Below are positions 35,356-45,138 of a stretch of DNA of 64,000 nucleotides, piece by piece. The stretch covers positions 1 through 64,000 of the forward strand of contig JAHBTI010000018.1 of the NCBI GenBank assembly GCA_019638705.1. The letters run 5' to 3'. The stretch comes from Bacteroidota bacterium (GTDB taxonomy: Bacteria > Bacteroidota > Bacteroidia > B-17B0 > Aurantibacillaceae). Position 1 is the stretch's first letter, and each line of letters opens with the position of its first letter. The translations under genes were made by a program, and so were the position numbers. The notes under the pieces were generated by a model. That model did no database searches. It saw nothing but the letters and a program-made list of their open reading frames with translations, and was not told where the DNA came from.

Positions 35356-37167
35356 ATGTCTGAAATCAGAAACATTGCCATTATTGCGCACGTTGACCAC
35401 GGTAAAACTACCTTGGTGGACAAAATTCTTCACACCTGCAAACTGTTCCGCGAGAACCAGCAAACAGGCGAATTAATTCTTGACAACAACGATTTGGAGC
35501 GCGAACGCGGCATTACCATTTTAGCAAAAAACGTTTCTGTTACTTATAAAGGAACAAAAATTAATATCATTGACACCCCCGGGCACGCCGACTTTGGCGG
35601 TGAGGTGGAACGTGTGATGAACATGGCTGACGGTGTAATTCTGTTGGTGGACGCTTTTGAAGGACCAATGCCGCAAACGCGCTTTGTTACGCAAAAAGCC
35701 ATTCAGGCAGGCAAAAAAGCCATTTTGGTAATTAATAAAGTGGACAAACCAAATTGCCGTCCCGAAGAAGTTCACGATGCGGTGTTTGATTTGTTTTTCA
35801 ACTTAGAAGCCACCGAAGAACAGTTGGATTTTCCTACGGTTTACGGTTCTTCCAAACAAGGTTGGATGGGTGCGGATTATAAAACGCCAACTTCTGACAT
35901 CACCTATTTATTAGACACCATTCTTGAAAAAATTCCTGTTGCGCCAAAACGTGAGGGAACTTTGCAAATTCAAATTACCTCGTTGGATTATTCGTCGTTC
36001 TTGGGGCGTATCGCCATTGGGCGTGTGTATCGCGGAACAATCAAAGAAAATATGCCTGTGAGTGTGGTGAAACGCAACGGCACTATTCAAAAATCGCGCA
36101 TTAAAGAATTGTATGTGTTTGACGGTTTAGGAAAAGTGAAAGTGAGCGAAGTGGAAGCAGGCGACATTTGCGCCTTTACAGGCATTGAGGGTTTTGAAAT
36201 CGGTGATACTGTTGCTGATTTTGAAAATCCCGAAGGCTTACCATTAATAAGCATTGACGAGCCGACGATGAGTATGTTGTTTACCATTAACAACTCGCCA
36301 TTTTACGGTAAAGACGGAAAATATGTTACTTCACGCCACTTGCGCGACCGCTTGTATAAAGAGTTGGAAAAAAATCTTGCTTTGCGTGTAGAAGAAACCG
36401 CATCGCCCGATTCGTATTTGGTGTATGGTCGCGGTATTCTTCACTTGTCGGTATTGGTAGAAACCATGCGCCGCGAGGGTTACGAATTGCAATTAGGACA
36501 GCCGCAGGTTATTGTGAAAGAAATTGACGGCGTGAAATGCGAGCCTGTTGAGGTTTTAACGGTGGACGTTCCGCAGGAATCGGCTTCAAAAGTAATTGAC
36601 TTGGTAACGCAGCGCAAAGGCGATTTGCTTATTATGGAACCAAAAGGCGATTTAACGCACATTGAATTTGAAATTCCAAGCCGCGGTATTATTGGTTTGC
36701 GTAATAACGTATTAACGGCAACCGCAGGTGAAGCCATTATGGCGCACCGTTTCAAAGCTTACGAACCTTGGAAAGGCAATATTCCGAGCCGTATTGCAGG
36801 CGTACTCATCAGCAAAGACAAAGGACAAGCCGTTGCATACTCCATTGACAAGTTGCAGGACAGAGGCAAGTTTTTTGTGGAAGCAGGCGAAGATATTTAT
36901 ACAGGCATGATTATCGGCGAACACATTCGCCCCGATGATTTGGTAGTGAATATTTGTGCCGAGAAAAAATTAACCAATATGCGTGCAAGCGGTTCTGATG
37001 AAAAAATGCGCATTGCTCCTAAAATTAAATTCAGCTTGGAAGAATCAATGGAATATATTCAGGCAGATGAATACGTTGAAATCACACCCAACTTTATTCG
37101 CTTGCGCAAAATTTATTTGGACGAGAACGAGCGCAAACGCATGGGCAAACAGTTGGAAGCGCAGTAG
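35356..37167 (+). CDS. typA: ribosome-associated GTPase TypA/BipA
   Basis: Translational GTPase acting on the 50S ribosome, important for assembly and stress growth. It has 603 residues. G1 [10 protein letters not shown] is at 10-19, the switch ERERGITI at about 50-57, G3 [10 protein letters not shown] and G4 NKVDKPN. The later BipA-specific domains are complete ([26 protein letters not shown], then [21 protein letters not shown]-like end). Monocistronic, with a terminator at 37196-37230. Confidence 0.97.
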   Translation: MSEIRNIAIIAHVDHGKTTLVDKILHTCKLFRENQQTGELILDNNDLERERGITILAKNVSVTYKGTKINIIDTPGHADFGGEVERVMNMADGVILLVDAFEGPMPQTRFVTQKAIQAGKKAILVINKVDKPNCRPEEVHDAVFDLFFNLEATEEQLDFPTVYGSSKQGWMGADYKTPTSDITYLLDTILEKIPVAPKREGTLQIQITSLDYSSFLGRIAIGRVYRGTIKENMPVSVVKRNGTIQKSRIKELYVFDGLGKVKVSEVEAGDICAFTGIEGFEIGDTVADFENPEGLPLISIDEPTMSMLFTINNSPFYGKDGKYVTSRHLRDRLYKELEKNLALRVEETASPDSYLVYGRGILHLSVLVETMRREGYELQLGQPQVIVKEIDGVKCEPVEVLTVDVPQESASKVIDLVTQRKGDLLIMEPKGDLTHIEFEIPSRGIIGLRNNVLTATAGEAIMAHRFKAYEPWKGNIPSRIAGVLISKDKGQAVAYSIDKLQDRGKFFVEAGEDIYTGMIIGEHIRPDDLVVNICAEKKLTNMRASGSDEKMRIAPKIKFSLEESMEYIQADEYVEITPNFIRLRKIYLDENERKRMGKQLEAQ

Positions 37168-37195
37168 TTTTTTAGCCGCAAGATTTTAGTCATAA

Positions 37196-37230
37196 GTCGT
37201 TAGTTCTTTGTTCGGGCTAACGGCTTTTTT
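37196..37230 (+). terminator. terminator of typA
   Basis: GTCGTTAG (37196-37203) pairs with CTAACGGC (37217-37224, one wobble), followed by six T. It overlaps the stop codon of the convergent nuclease gene. Confidence 0.6.
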
Positions 37231-38281
37231 CTTTGGCAATAATAATGTAAACAGGAAAATGGTCGCTGTAACCGCCGTTATATATGCCGCCGCCGTAAGT
37301 AGAAAAAGGATAGCCTTTATAGTTGCCGAAATCGTTGCGCAAAAAATCTTTGTTAAACACGCGCACGGTGTGGTAGTTCCAAGTGTCAAATTCGTTGCGC
37401 TGCGGTACTAAATTTTTGTTCAGCAAAATTTGGTCAAACAAATTCCAACTGTCGCGGTAAGCTATCGTTCCTGTTCCGTCCTTATACAAATTTTCCATAG
37501 GATTAAAGTAGTTGTGGTTGTTTGCTTTCGCTTGCTGAATGTTGGCATAAGTGCCGATTATTTTTTTCACACTCTCGTCAATCGGGTCATCGTTAAAATC
37601 GCCCATAATAATAATTTTACTTTCGGGATTGGCAACGGCAACGCTATCCGCAATGTGGCGCGCTACTCTGGCAGCGCGGTTTCTGCTGTCGCGGCTTGCC
37701 AACTCACCACCGCGCCGCGATGACCAGTGATTTACCAACACCGTTAAAGGCTCGCCTGTAAACAATCCGCTTACCACCAAAATATCGCGGGTTTTGTAAT
37801 TGGAATCAGCCATTTGCACACGATACGACACGGCGTTTGTAACTTTAAAATAGTTTGGATTATAAATAAACGAAGGGTCAATGCCCCGCGCATCGGGTCC
37901 CTCAATGTGAACAATTTGATAATTACGTTTTGCAAGGCGTGGCGATTTTACCAAATCCTGCACCACTTTTTTGTTTTCCACTTCGCACATACCCAAAACA
38001 GCCAAACCGTCGGGCGTGGCATCAGTTGCCATTTGACTGATGACCTCTGCCAAATGCTCAATTTTTGTGCGGTAGCGTTCGCCTGTCCACGCATTAATGC
38101 CCTGCGGCGTAAATGCATCATCGTTTTTCCGGGGGTCGTTTACCGTGTCATACAGGTTTTCCACATTCCAAAACCCAACAGCAGCAATGTAGTAATGTTT
38201 GTTCTTATCTAATGTTTGAGCGTTTGCCACGCTTGCAAACCAAAGCAGCAACAAAAAAGCGCGTGTGTGTTTTAACATCAT
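37217..38281 (-). CDS. secreted endonuclease/exonuclease/phosphatase (EEP) family protein
   Basis: A 354-residue Mg2+-dependent phosphodiesterase-type enzyme with a signal peptide (FLLLLWFASVANAQ), so it acts in the periplasm or outside. The EEP active site is complete: WNVENLYD, CEVEN (metal Glu), VNHWSSRRGG, IIMGDFNDDP, FDQILL and the terminal GYSDHFPV with the catalytic Asp-His. Substrate could be DNA, RNA or a phospho-sugar/lipid; relatives are annotated as extracellular nucleases. It diverges from a TonB receptor with only 117 bases between, suggesting shared control and a joint role in using a phosphate-containing polymer (inference). Confidence 0.87.
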   Translation of the reverse strand: MMLKHTRAFLLLLWFASVANAQTLDKNKHYYIAAVGFWNVENLYDTVNDPRKNDDAFTPQGINAWTGERYRTKIEHLAEVISQMATDATPDGLAVLGMCEVENKKVVQDLVKSPRLAKRNYQIVHIEGPDARGIDPSFIYNPNYFKVTNAVSYRVQMADSNYKTRDILVVSGLFTGEPLTVLVNHWSSRRGGELASRDSRNRAARVARHIADSVAVANPESKIIIMGDFNDDPIDESVKKIIGTYANIQQAKANNHNYFNPMENLYKDGTGTIAYRDSWNLFDQILLNKNLVPQRNEFDTWNYHTVRVFNKDFLRNDFGNYKGYPFSTYGGGIYNGGYSDHFPVYIIIAKEKSR

Positions 38282-38297
38282 AAACCAAAAAACGTTT

Positions 38298-38305
38298 CAA
38301 AAGTA
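38298..38305 (-). promoter_or_regulatory. -7 element of the EEP nuclease gene
   Basis: The minus strand reads TACTTTTG, 16 bases before the start at 38281. Confidence 0.5.
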
Positions 38306-38338
38306 GTGAATAAACGTTGTGCTGAAATGCTGTGTGAA

Positions 38339-38370
38339 TTTGTAATCCATGTAATTAATTTTTATGTTCG
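38339..38370 (+). promoter_or_regulatory. promoter of the TonB receptor / DUF5689 unit
   Basis: TTTG (38339-38342), 20-base spacer, TATGTTCG (38363-38370), then 28 bases to the ATG at 38399. It lies back to back with the nuclease promoter. Confidence 0.5.
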
Positions 38371-38398
38371 CACAGAATACCAACGTGAAAAAGAAAGC

Positions 38399-40948
38399 AT
38401 GATAAGAAACCCACTTTTTTCCTTAGCTCTTTTCATTTTTTCAGGCAGTATGTTTGCGCAGTTTAATTTGCAACAAGACAGCTCTTCGGTAAACGACAGA
38501 CAAACCATGGATACCGTAAGTGCAGTTGCAAGCATTCCTATTTTCAGCACAAGCGGCGATGATGCCGATTTGGATATTGACAATCAAGATGTCTCAGCCT
38601 TACTGCAATCAAGCCGCGATGTGTTTACGCAAATGGCAAGTTTTCAATTTGGCGTGGCGCGTTATCGCATGAGGGGGCTGCCGCTTGAAAATCAACATAT
38701 ATTAATTAACGGCGTTAGTTTAAATAATTTGGAAAACGGTTTTACTTCGTGGAGCAGTTGGGGCGGATTGAATGATGTAACGCGCTTTGTTGAAAATCGT
38801 GTGGGCAACGTAAACAGCCGTTACGGATTTTCGGGCGCGGGCGGTTACACCAACATTGATTCAAAAGCATCGTCGTTTAAAAAAGGCTCACGTTTTACAT
38901 ATTCGTTGGCAAACCGCATTTACCGCCACCGCCTTATGTTTACACATACAACAGGAATGTTGGAAAACGGTTGGGCTTTGACCTTTTCCGCTTCAAACCG
39001 CTACGGAAACGAAGTATATATACCCGGTACATTTTTTAATGCAAGCTCTTTTTATTTAAGCCTTGATAAACACCTTAACACAAAACATCTGTTCAGTTTC
39101 ACGGGTTTTGTTGCGCCTGTGCAGCAGGGGCGCGCAGCGTATGCCACCAAAGAAACTCTTGAATTGGCAGGCACACATTATTACAATCCTAACTGGGGGT
39201 ATCAAAACGGAAACGTGCGCAATGCAGCGGTGAGCAGCAATGTACGCCCTGTGTTAATGCTCTCGCACATATTTAATTTGGAAGAACACGCGCGTTTAAC
39301 CACTTCCATAGTTTACAATTTCGGAAAAAATTCACTTACAGGTTTGCAATGGAATTCCCCAAAAAATCCCAAACCCGATTTTTACAGAAACTTACCAAGT
39401 TATTATTATGACCGCGCCGAAACGGAGCTTGGCGACCAAACAACTGCTGCGTGGTTAAACGATATGAACACACGGCAATTACATTGGGACAAAATGATTA
39501 GCGTAAATCAAAACAATTTTTACACCCTGCCTTCAGAAACAGGGCAAAATGCAAACACTACCGAAACACGCGCCGTGTATGTGCTTGAAAACCGTGTAGA
39601 GGATTTAAAAAACTTCGGTTTTAACACCGTATTTAATAAGCGCATTAACCGCTTGTTTGTATCGGCAGGAATGAACGCTAATAGATACAAAAACAGAAAA
39701 TACAAAGTCATGGAAGATTTGCTTGGCGCAACGTATTGGATAGACCACGACCGCTTTGGCTCTATGTTGGGCATTGACCCTGTTTATATGCAAAACGACA
39801 TTGAAAATCCCGACAGAAAAGTAAAAGTTGGCGATGTGTTTGGTTACGATTATGCCATCAACGTAAACCGTGCCGAATTGTGGGGGCAAGCCGAATACAA
39901 CTTTGGCAACTTTGAATTATACGAAGCGGTAACCTTATCACACAGTTCAATATGGCGCGAGGGCTTTATGGCAAACGGAAAATTTCCTAATGACAGCAAG
40001 GGCTTGAGCGATAAACTGAATTTTCTTAATTACGGCATAAAAGCAGGAGCGGTTTACAAAATTAACGGCAGGCATTTTATTACTGCCAACGGAACTGTTT
40101 TAAACCGTCCGCCCGATGTGGCAAACTCGTTTTTGTCGCCGCGTGTGCGCAATACCGCAGTAGGCAATATAAGCAACGAAAAAGTTTTTTCGGGCGATAT
40201 TAACTACATGATAAAATACCCTGCACTGAAAATGCGGCTGACGTATTTCAACACACAGATAAACAACCAAACGTGGTTGCGCACCTATTGGGACGATAAC
40301 TTTAACAACACCGTAAACCTGATTATGAAAGGCATGAACCAAAGTTATAAAGGTGTGGAATTTGGTATTGAAAAAAATCTGCTGATTGCACATACTGTTC
40401 AGGGTGCGTTTAGCTACGGACAATATATTTACAGCAACCGCCCAACGCTGGAAGCATGGCAGGACAATAACAACGCCGCATTGTATCAGGGCAGAACGGC
40501 GTATTTGGAAAATTACAAAATTGGTTCAACACCGCAAGTGGTGGCAGGTGTGGGCTATCGCTACACGGCAAAAAAATACTGGAGTATTGGCATTAACGTT
40601 AATTACTTTGACCAAATTTATGTAGAACCAAACCCTGACCGCCGTACAAAAGAAGCCATTGATAAATATGTAAGTTCCGAAAAAGAACACTACATACAAG
40701 TTGTGCAGCAGCAAAAACTCCCCAATTATTACACCATTAACCTCAACGGCGGAAAATCATTTCGCATTAACCGAAAATATTTCCTCAACCTAAATGTGAG
40801 TATTAACAATCTTACCAATAACAAAAACAATATTGTAAGCGGCTTTGAGCAGTTGCGTTGGGACAGCGGCAACATCAACAAGTTTGACAACAAATATATG
40901 TATATGCAGGGCATCAGTTTTATGTTAAACATGAATTTCAGTTTTTAA
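38399..40948 (+). CDS. TonB-dependent receptor
   Basis: Outer-membrane active transporter powered by TonB/ExbB/ExbD. From the ATG at 38399 it has 849 residues, beginning with a signal peptide (FSLALFIFSGSMFAQ); a longer frame from 38306 covers the promoter. A plug-like domain is visible at about 50-170 (FGVARYRMRGLPLENQHILINGVSLNNLE, then GGLNDVTRFVE and GAGGYTNIDSKAS). About 22 barrel strands follow, ending in an aromatic residue (MLNMNFSF). It lacks the CarboxypepD_reg domain of SusC, and the next gene is not SusD, so this is not a classical polysaccharide locus. It is followed after nine bases by the DUF5689 lipoprotein gene. Confidence 0.88.
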   Translation: MIRNPLFSLALFIFSGSMFAQFNLQQDSSSVNDRQTMDTVSAVASIPIFSTSGDDADLDIDNQDVSALLQSSRDVFTQMASFQFGVARYRMRGLPLENQHILINGVSLNNLENGFTSWSSWGGLNDVTRFVENRVGNVNSRYGFSGAGGYTNIDSKASSFKKGSRFTYSLANRIYRHRLMFTHTTGMLENGWALTFSASNRYGNEVYIPGTFFNASSFYLSLDKHLNTKHLFSFTGFVAPVQQGRAAYATKETLELAGTHYYNPNWGYQNGNVRNAAVSSNVRPVLMLSHIFNLEEHARLTTSIVYNFGKNSLTGLQWNSPKNPKPDFYRNLPSYYYDRAETELGDQTTAAWLNDMNTRQLHWDKMISVNQNNFYTLPSETGQNANTTETRAVYVLENRVEDLKNFGFNTVFNKRINRLFVSAGMNANRYKNRKYKVMEDLLGATYWIDHDRFGSMLGIDPVYMQNDIENPDRKVKVGDVFGYDYAINVNRAELWGQAEYNFGNFELYEAVTLSHSSIWREGFMANGKFPNDSKGLSDKLNFLNYGIKAGAVYKINGRHFITANGTVLNRPPDVANSFLSPRVRNTAVGNISNEKVFSGDINYMIKYPALKMRLTYFNTQINNQTWLRTYWDDNFNNTVNLIMKGMNQSYKGVEFGIEKNLLIAHTVQGAFSYGQYIYSNRPTLEAWQDNNNAALYQGRTAYLENYKIGSTPQVVAGVGYRYTAKKYWSIGINVNYFDQIYVEPNPDRRTKEAIDKYVSSEKEHYIQVVQQQKLPNYYTINLNGGKSFRINRKYFLNLNVSINNLTNNKNNIVSGFEQLRWDSGNINKFDNKYMYMQGISFMLNMNFSF

Positions 40949-40957
40949 TCCACTATT

Positions 40958-42262
40958 ATGAAAGCAATATCTTTTTCAATTATCACGCTGATTGTTTTTT
41001 CGGTTTTTGTTTCCTGTAAAAAAGAATACGATATACCGCCTGTTAAAACGCCCGAAAGTTCCCCTGCCATTACCATTAAACAGATAAAAGCAAAATTTTT
41101 GGGCGAAGATTTGGTGTATCGCTTTGTAGCCGACAGCAGTTTGTATTGCACCGTAACCGCCGATGAAACAAGCGGCAATTTGTATAAAACCATTTATGTG
41201 CAGGACAGCACCGGAGCTATTGCCATAAAATTAAACTACGGCAGCAACGGCAGATTGTTTATTGGTGATAACATTCGCATTAATTTAAAAGGAACAACGC
41301 TAAACGATTACGGCAGCGTTATTCAGTTAGATTCTGTGGACATGGACAAACACATTATCAAGCAGTCAAGCGGCAATGTTGTAACGCCCTTAACAGTAAG
41401 CATTGATGACATTATTGCCAATTCTGCGGCAACAAACACTTTGCAGTCGCGTTTGGTAAAACTTGAAAATGTAGAATTTACAGAAGCAGACCGCAACATA
41501 CCCTATGCCGATGCCATTGGCAAAGCCACCAAAGAAAGAACCCTGCGCAGTTGCAAAGGCAGCACCATGACGGTACGCAGCAGCGGCTTCGCTAATTTTG
41601 CAGGCAGCAAAACACCAAACGGCAACGGAAGTTTTATTTGCATCGTAAGCCAATACAGAAGCACACCCTCATCACGAACGTATTTTCAGCTTACGCTTCG
41701 CAACCCTGTTAATGATGTAAACATGAACGGAACGTTGTGTAACAACGGCGGTGGCGGCGTAGTAACGGAAACAGTAACCATTCCTGTGGTAAAAGATTTT
41801 AGCGACAACGATGTAACAAGCGGCGGTTGGGTAAATGTAAACGTAAGCGGTGCGGCAAACTGGGTAACAAGCAGCGCAGGCACTGTAAGCACCAAGCCGT
41901 ATATTCAGGTAAGCGGCTATTCGGGCGGTAATCAGGTTTCGGAGGCATGGTACATTTCGCCTGCCATTGATTTAAGCACATCTGTCAATCCTGTATTAAG
42001 CTTTCAAAATGCGTACAATTATTCGGGAAACCCTTTGAAATGTTACGTTTCCACAGATTATACCTTAGGCAACCCGAACAATGCCACATGGACGGAATTA
42101 AGTTTCACGCGCTCTTTGGGGAACTGGGCATTTGTGAGTTCGGGTACTGTGCCATTAAGCAATTACAAAACCAACCGCACGCGCATTGCCTTTAAATACA
42201 CAAGCACCACATCGGGAGCTTCCACTTGGGAGCTTGACGATATTGTGATAAAGGAAGAATAA
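40958..42262 (+). CDS. DUF5689 surface lipoprotein with choice-of-anchor J-like domain
   Basis: A 434-residue predicted lipoprotein (IVFSVFVSCKK, Cys20). Residues about 35-250 match DUF5689, an OB-like fold domain: IKAKFLGEDLVYRFVADSS, ATNTLQSRLVKLENVEF and QYRSTPSSRTYFQLTLRNP. Residues about 270-434 look like a carbohydrate-binding-type jelly roll of the choice-of-anchor J kind (SEAWYISPAIDLSTS, FKYTSTTSGASTWELDDIVI). It probably sits on the outer surface as the binding partner of the TonB receptor, with which it is cotranscribed. Confidence 0.82.
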   Translation: MKAISFSIITLIVFSVFVSCKKEYDIPPVKTPESSPAITIKQIKAKFLGEDLVYRFVADSSLYCTVTADETSGNLYKTIYVQDSTGAIAIKLNYGSNGRLFIGDNIRINLKGTTLNDYGSVIQLDSVDMDKHIIKQSSGNVVTPLTVSIDDIIANSAATNTLQSRLVKLENVEFTEADRNIPYADAIGKATKERTLRSCKGSTMTVRSSGFANFAGSKTPNGNGSFICIVSQYRSTPSSRTYFQLTLRNPVNDVNMNGTLCNNGGGGVVTETVTIPVVKDFSDNDVTSGGWVNVNVSGAANWVTSSAGTVSTKPYIQVSGYSGGNQVSEAWYISPAIDLSTSVNPVLSFQNAYNYSGNPLKCYVSTDYTLGNPNNATWTELSFTRSLGNWAFVSSGTVPLSNYKTNRTRIAFKYTSTTSGASTWELDDIVIKEE

Positions 42263-42293
42263 AAGAAAATATTATTCCATTCCGCAAGATTTA

Positions 42294-43022
42294 TCACAGT
42301 TTGTAATTTAGCCCAAACCCAAGCCCTGCAAAAACAGTATAGTTTGTAAGCCCCAAGTACTTCCTATCGGGTGAATATATGGAGTATCTAAATGTCGGGT
42401 CAATAATCAATTCCAATCTTTCTGCAAGTTTTATTTCTGTGCCAAAACTGAGGCATAACAGACTTTGCTGATATTTAAACTTATCATCGTGTATATCGTG
42501 TATGGTTCTGTAATAACTAATACTATTATTATAATTATTGGGTATTGCATATACGTTAATTCGTTTAGTTTCGTTTTTAAATGAAAAACCTGTAATTATA
42601 CCAAGTGAAATATAAGAATTGACATTTCTCTTTTCTTTTAAGTAATACATTTTTAGTATTAATGGAATTTCAATATACTCAGTAGTTGTGTATATATAAC
42701 AATTTCCACCACTACCGCCACCAGTACAAAATCCTCCACTCCAAGAACCGTGATTCAAACGTGTCCGTATATAGCTGAGTCCGCTTGTTAGAGCGTAAGC
42801 GTTTGATAATTTTTTTTCGCCCGTCAATCCTGCAAGAAAAGTATAATTAATTCTATTTGAAGTTTCGTGATTTGTCAAAATTGTCGGCATTATGAATGTG
42901 CCGATTTTCCATTTTTTTTCGCTTAACACTTCGTTTAACTCTCGGTCGTAATATTGTCCGAAAGTGTTAAGCGTTACAATCAGAAATAAAAATAGTGAGA
43001 GTTTATTTATTAAAGTTTTCAT
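42294..43022 (-). CDS. PorT-like outer-membrane beta-barrel protein
   Basis: A 242-residue protein with a signal peptide (LINKLSLFLFLIVTLNTFGQ) and eight or so predicted strands, ending FAGLGFGLNYKL. Segments YTFLAGLTGEKKLSNAYALTSGLSY and SLGIITGFSF are typical of the outer-membrane beta-barrel (OmpA/PorT-like) domain found throughout Bacteroidota. A GGGSGG-CYIY loop near residue 105 is low complexity. Its start codon overlaps (ATGA) the stop of the sorting-domain remnant upstream. Confidence 0.78.
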   Translation of the reverse strand: MKTLINKLSLFLFLIVTLNTFGQYYDRELNEVLSEKKWKIGTFIMPTILTNHETSNRINYTFLAGLTGEKKLSNAYALTSGLSYIRTRLNHGSWSGGFCTGGGSGGNCYIYTTTEYIEIPLILKMYYLKEKRNVNSYISLGIITGFSFKNETKRINVYAIPNNYNNSISYYRTIHDIHDDKFKYQQSLLCLSFGTEIKLAERLELIIDPTFRYSIYSPDRKYLGLTNYTVFAGLGFGLNYKL

Positions 43023-43237
43023 TGCACAACAATTTTTTGAGTGAAAATCTTGTCTTTAAAGGTAATGGAAATAAAATAAATGCCCAAACTCGGACTATTA
43101 AGCTGAACTTCGTTTCCTGAAAAAGAATTTTCTTCAAATATTTTTTGCCCAAGCAAATTAATAACCTGAACTTTTACTTTTTCGTTTTTGATGTAATTGA
43201 AAAATGTTTTCAGAAAAAAATATGACCTAAAGCACAT
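43019..43237 (-). pseudogene. remnant of a T9SS cargo protein (C-terminal sorting domain only)
   Basis: A 72-residue frame whose last 55 residues are a type IX secretion sorting domain: VKVQVINLLGQKIFEE, then SPSLGIYFISI and the basic end FTQKIVVQ. There is no signal peptide and no cargo domain; a stop lies two codons before the ATG. The usual YPNP motif is absent, but another frame nearby reads FFSENI, as expected from a frameshifted YPNPFSENI-like sequence. It therefore looks like the 3' end of a decayed gene, now joined by ATGA overlap to the barrel gene. Confidence 0.6.
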
Positions 43238-43486
43238 TTCCTAATGGCATTTTTCAAAGGCATAAAAAGATTAACATTTTCTTAATCTTCTTGCCAATTA
43301 TACAGAAAATACCGCCACTTATAAAGTTGTACGCAAATAATTCAATAAACTCTGCAATATTTGTAGATGAAATAGCGTTAAATCAAGAAAAATAGATTTT
43401 TTGGTAAAAACTATTTTAGTTAAGTTTGGCGACTTAAAAAATTCGTAGAAAAATCAATTAAAAAACATAAAACAAATAAAAGCAAT
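43238..43486. other. non-coding gap before exbB
   Basis: About 250 bases separate the sorting-domain remnant from exbB. I see no gene, strong hairpin or repeat. The near-match AATATTTG at 43357-43364 may be the exb promoter, giving a leader of about 120 bases. Part of the left side may be eroded coding sequence of the former T9SS cargo gene. Confidence 0.4.
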
Positions 43487-44290
43487 ATGAGCACAAAAAA
43501 AACATCGGGAGGTTTCCCATTAGCAATTTCAGCATTAGCAATCGTTATCTGCATTGTCTTGGGCTGGTTTATTTACTTATTTGTATTGGGCGCACCAAGC
43601 AATTTTGAAGGCGGCGACCCCGACAAAGGACACCCCCACGGCTTATTGGGAACAATGTATAAAGGTGGTGTAATTGTGCCGTTCCTGTTAGGGTTCTTTA
43701 TTACCGTTTGGACATTTGCCATTGAGCGTTTTGTTACCATTCAAAAAGCTAACGGAAAAGGCAGAACCGATAAATTCATCGCAAAAATTAAATCGCTTAT
43801 TTCTGCGCACGATTTTGACGGCGCAAAAGCAGAATGTGATAAACAGGGCGGTTCTTTGGCTAACGTGGTTCACGAGGGCATTGAAAAATACCAATATGTG
43901 AAAAGCGACAGCACAATGGATAAAGAAGCTAAAGTACACGCCATTCAAAAAGCCATTGAAGAAGCAACAGCCCTTGAATTGCCAATGTTGTCAAAAAACA
44001 TGGTGGTTATTTCAACCCTTGCCTCTATTGGTACGTTGGCAGGTTTGATTGGAACGGTTGTGGGTATGATTCGCGCCTTTGCGGCGTTATCTGCGGCAGG
44101 TGCGCCCGATACATCGGCGTTGGCAACAGGTATCTCTGAGGCTTTGGTAAATACCTTGGTGGGTATCGGAACATCGGCGTTTGCGATTATCTTCTACAAC
44201 TTTTTCTCTAACCGCGTTGACCAGATTACTTACGCTATGGACGAAGCAGGTTTCTCAATCATTCAGGAATTTCAATCAACCGAAAAATAA
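43487..44290 (+). CDS. exbB: MotA/TolQ/ExbB proton channel protein
   Basis: Proton-channel subunit that energises TonB. It has 267 residues and three membrane segments (about 12-35, 65-85 and the pair around 165-235). The family core is ASIGTLAGLIGTVVGMIRAFAAL followed by ATGISEALVNTLVGIGTSAFAII. The loop between the first two segments carries a short insertion (GAPSNFEGGDPDKGHPHG), common in Bacteroidota. First gene of exbB-exbD-exbD-tonB. Confidence 0.93.
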   Translation: MSTKKTSGGFPLAISALAIVICIVLGWFIYLFVLGAPSNFEGGDPDKGHPHGLLGTMYKGGVIVPFLLGFFITVWTFAIERFVTIQKANGKGRTDKFIAKIKSLISAHDFDGAKAECDKQGGSLANVVHEGIEKYQYVKSDSTMDKEAKVHAIQKAIEEATALELPMLSKNMVVISTLASIGTLAGLIGTVVGMIRAFAALSAAGAPDTSALATGISEALVNTLVGIGTSAFAIIFYNFFSNRVDQITYAMDEAGFSIIQEFQSTEK

Positions 44291-44354
44291 TTTTTGGGTT
44301 TTGAAACATTGAACGATTTTAAACTATTTTGAACAACATTAAACAATAATTAAA

Positions 44355-45038
44355 ATGTCAAAAAAACCATCAAAAGGCGGCGCACCAAATCTGGACATGA
44401 CACCCATGGTGGACTTGGCGTTCCTCTTGGTAACGTTCTTTATGCTCACCGCGAGTTTTCGTATGGCAGAGCCTGTAACGGTTGATCCGCCCTCATCTAT
44501 CGGCGAAGTGGACTTGCCCGATAACCACATCATCGTAACCATTGACAACAGTGGTCGTGCATTTTTTGGTATCAGCAACACCTCCGCTAAAATGAACGCG
44601 CTGCGCGAAATGGGTAAAAAATACAATGTGGAGTTTACCGACTTACAAATTGTAAAATTCAGCGGTTTGCCGAGTATTGGCGTGGACATTAAAGACCTGC
44701 CACGTTACATTGACGCTAAGGAAGACGAACGCACCAACTTTCAGCCTCAAAAAGGTGTGCCTTTAGATACCGTTACGCCAAACAATCAACTGAAAGACTG
44801 GATTGCCATTGGCGGGCGCGAAGCGGTGAAAATGTACAATCAGGCTAAAGAAGACGCAGCAGCAAAAAACCAGGAGTTTAAAGCCGAAAAACCGCGCTAC
44901 GCAATTAAAGCAGACGGTAAAACAAAATACATATATGTAAAAGATGTAGTAAAAACGTTTACCGATTTAAAAGTTTATCAGTTCAACATGATTACTTCGC
45001 TGGAGGGCGGAGGTACTGTGATAGAACCTAAGAAATAA
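44355..45038 (+). CDS. exbD: ExbD/TolR biopolymer transport protein (first copy)
   Basis: Single-span partner of ExbB. It has 227 residues. The transmembrane helix carries the essential Asp in LDMTPMVDLAFLLVTFF (about residues 14-30), and a periplasmic domain follows. It shares the helix with the downstream copy, but the periplasmic parts differ, as in other Bacteroidota that use two ExbD proteins per complex. It is separated from exbD2 by a 100-base gap containing a palindromic repeat. Confidence 0.92.
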   Translation: MSKKPSKGGAPNLDMTPMVDLAFLLVTFFMLTASFRMAEPVTVDPPSSIGEVDLPDNHIIVTIDNSGRAFFGISNTSAKMNALREMGKKYNVEFTDLQIVKFSGLPSIGVDIKDLPRYIDAKEDERTNFQPQKGVPLDTVTPNNQLKDWIAIGGREAVKMYNQAKEDAAAKNQEFKAEKPRYAIKADGKTKYIYVKDVVKTFTDLKVYQFNMITSLEGGGTVIEPKK

Positions 45039-45045
45039 GAAATCA

Positions 45046-45115
45046 GATTTAAGATTTTGTCAGTTCGTAAGATTTTGTCAGTTCGAGCGAAGTCGAGAAC
45101 AAAAAATCTTAAATC
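45046..45115. repeat. palindromic repeat between the two exbD genes
   Basis: Outer arms GATTTAAGATTTT (45046-45058) and AAAATCTTAAATC (45103-45115) enclose GTTCGAGCGAAGTCGAGAAC. The 18-base core TTCGAGCGAAGTCGAGAA (45082-45099) is identical, on the opposite strand, to the palindrome inside metH at 18302-18319. A half-copy AAGATTTTGTCAGTTCG is duplicated within it. Confidence 0.75.
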
Positions 45116-45138
45116 ATAAATAAAAAAATTAAAAGAAA

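Noticed and set aside
38399-42262. SusC/SusD polysaccharide utilisation locus
   Set aside because: The receptor lacks the CarboxypepD_reg domain, the following lipoprotein is DUF5689 rather than SusD, and no glycoside hydrolase or SusR-type regulator lies nearby.
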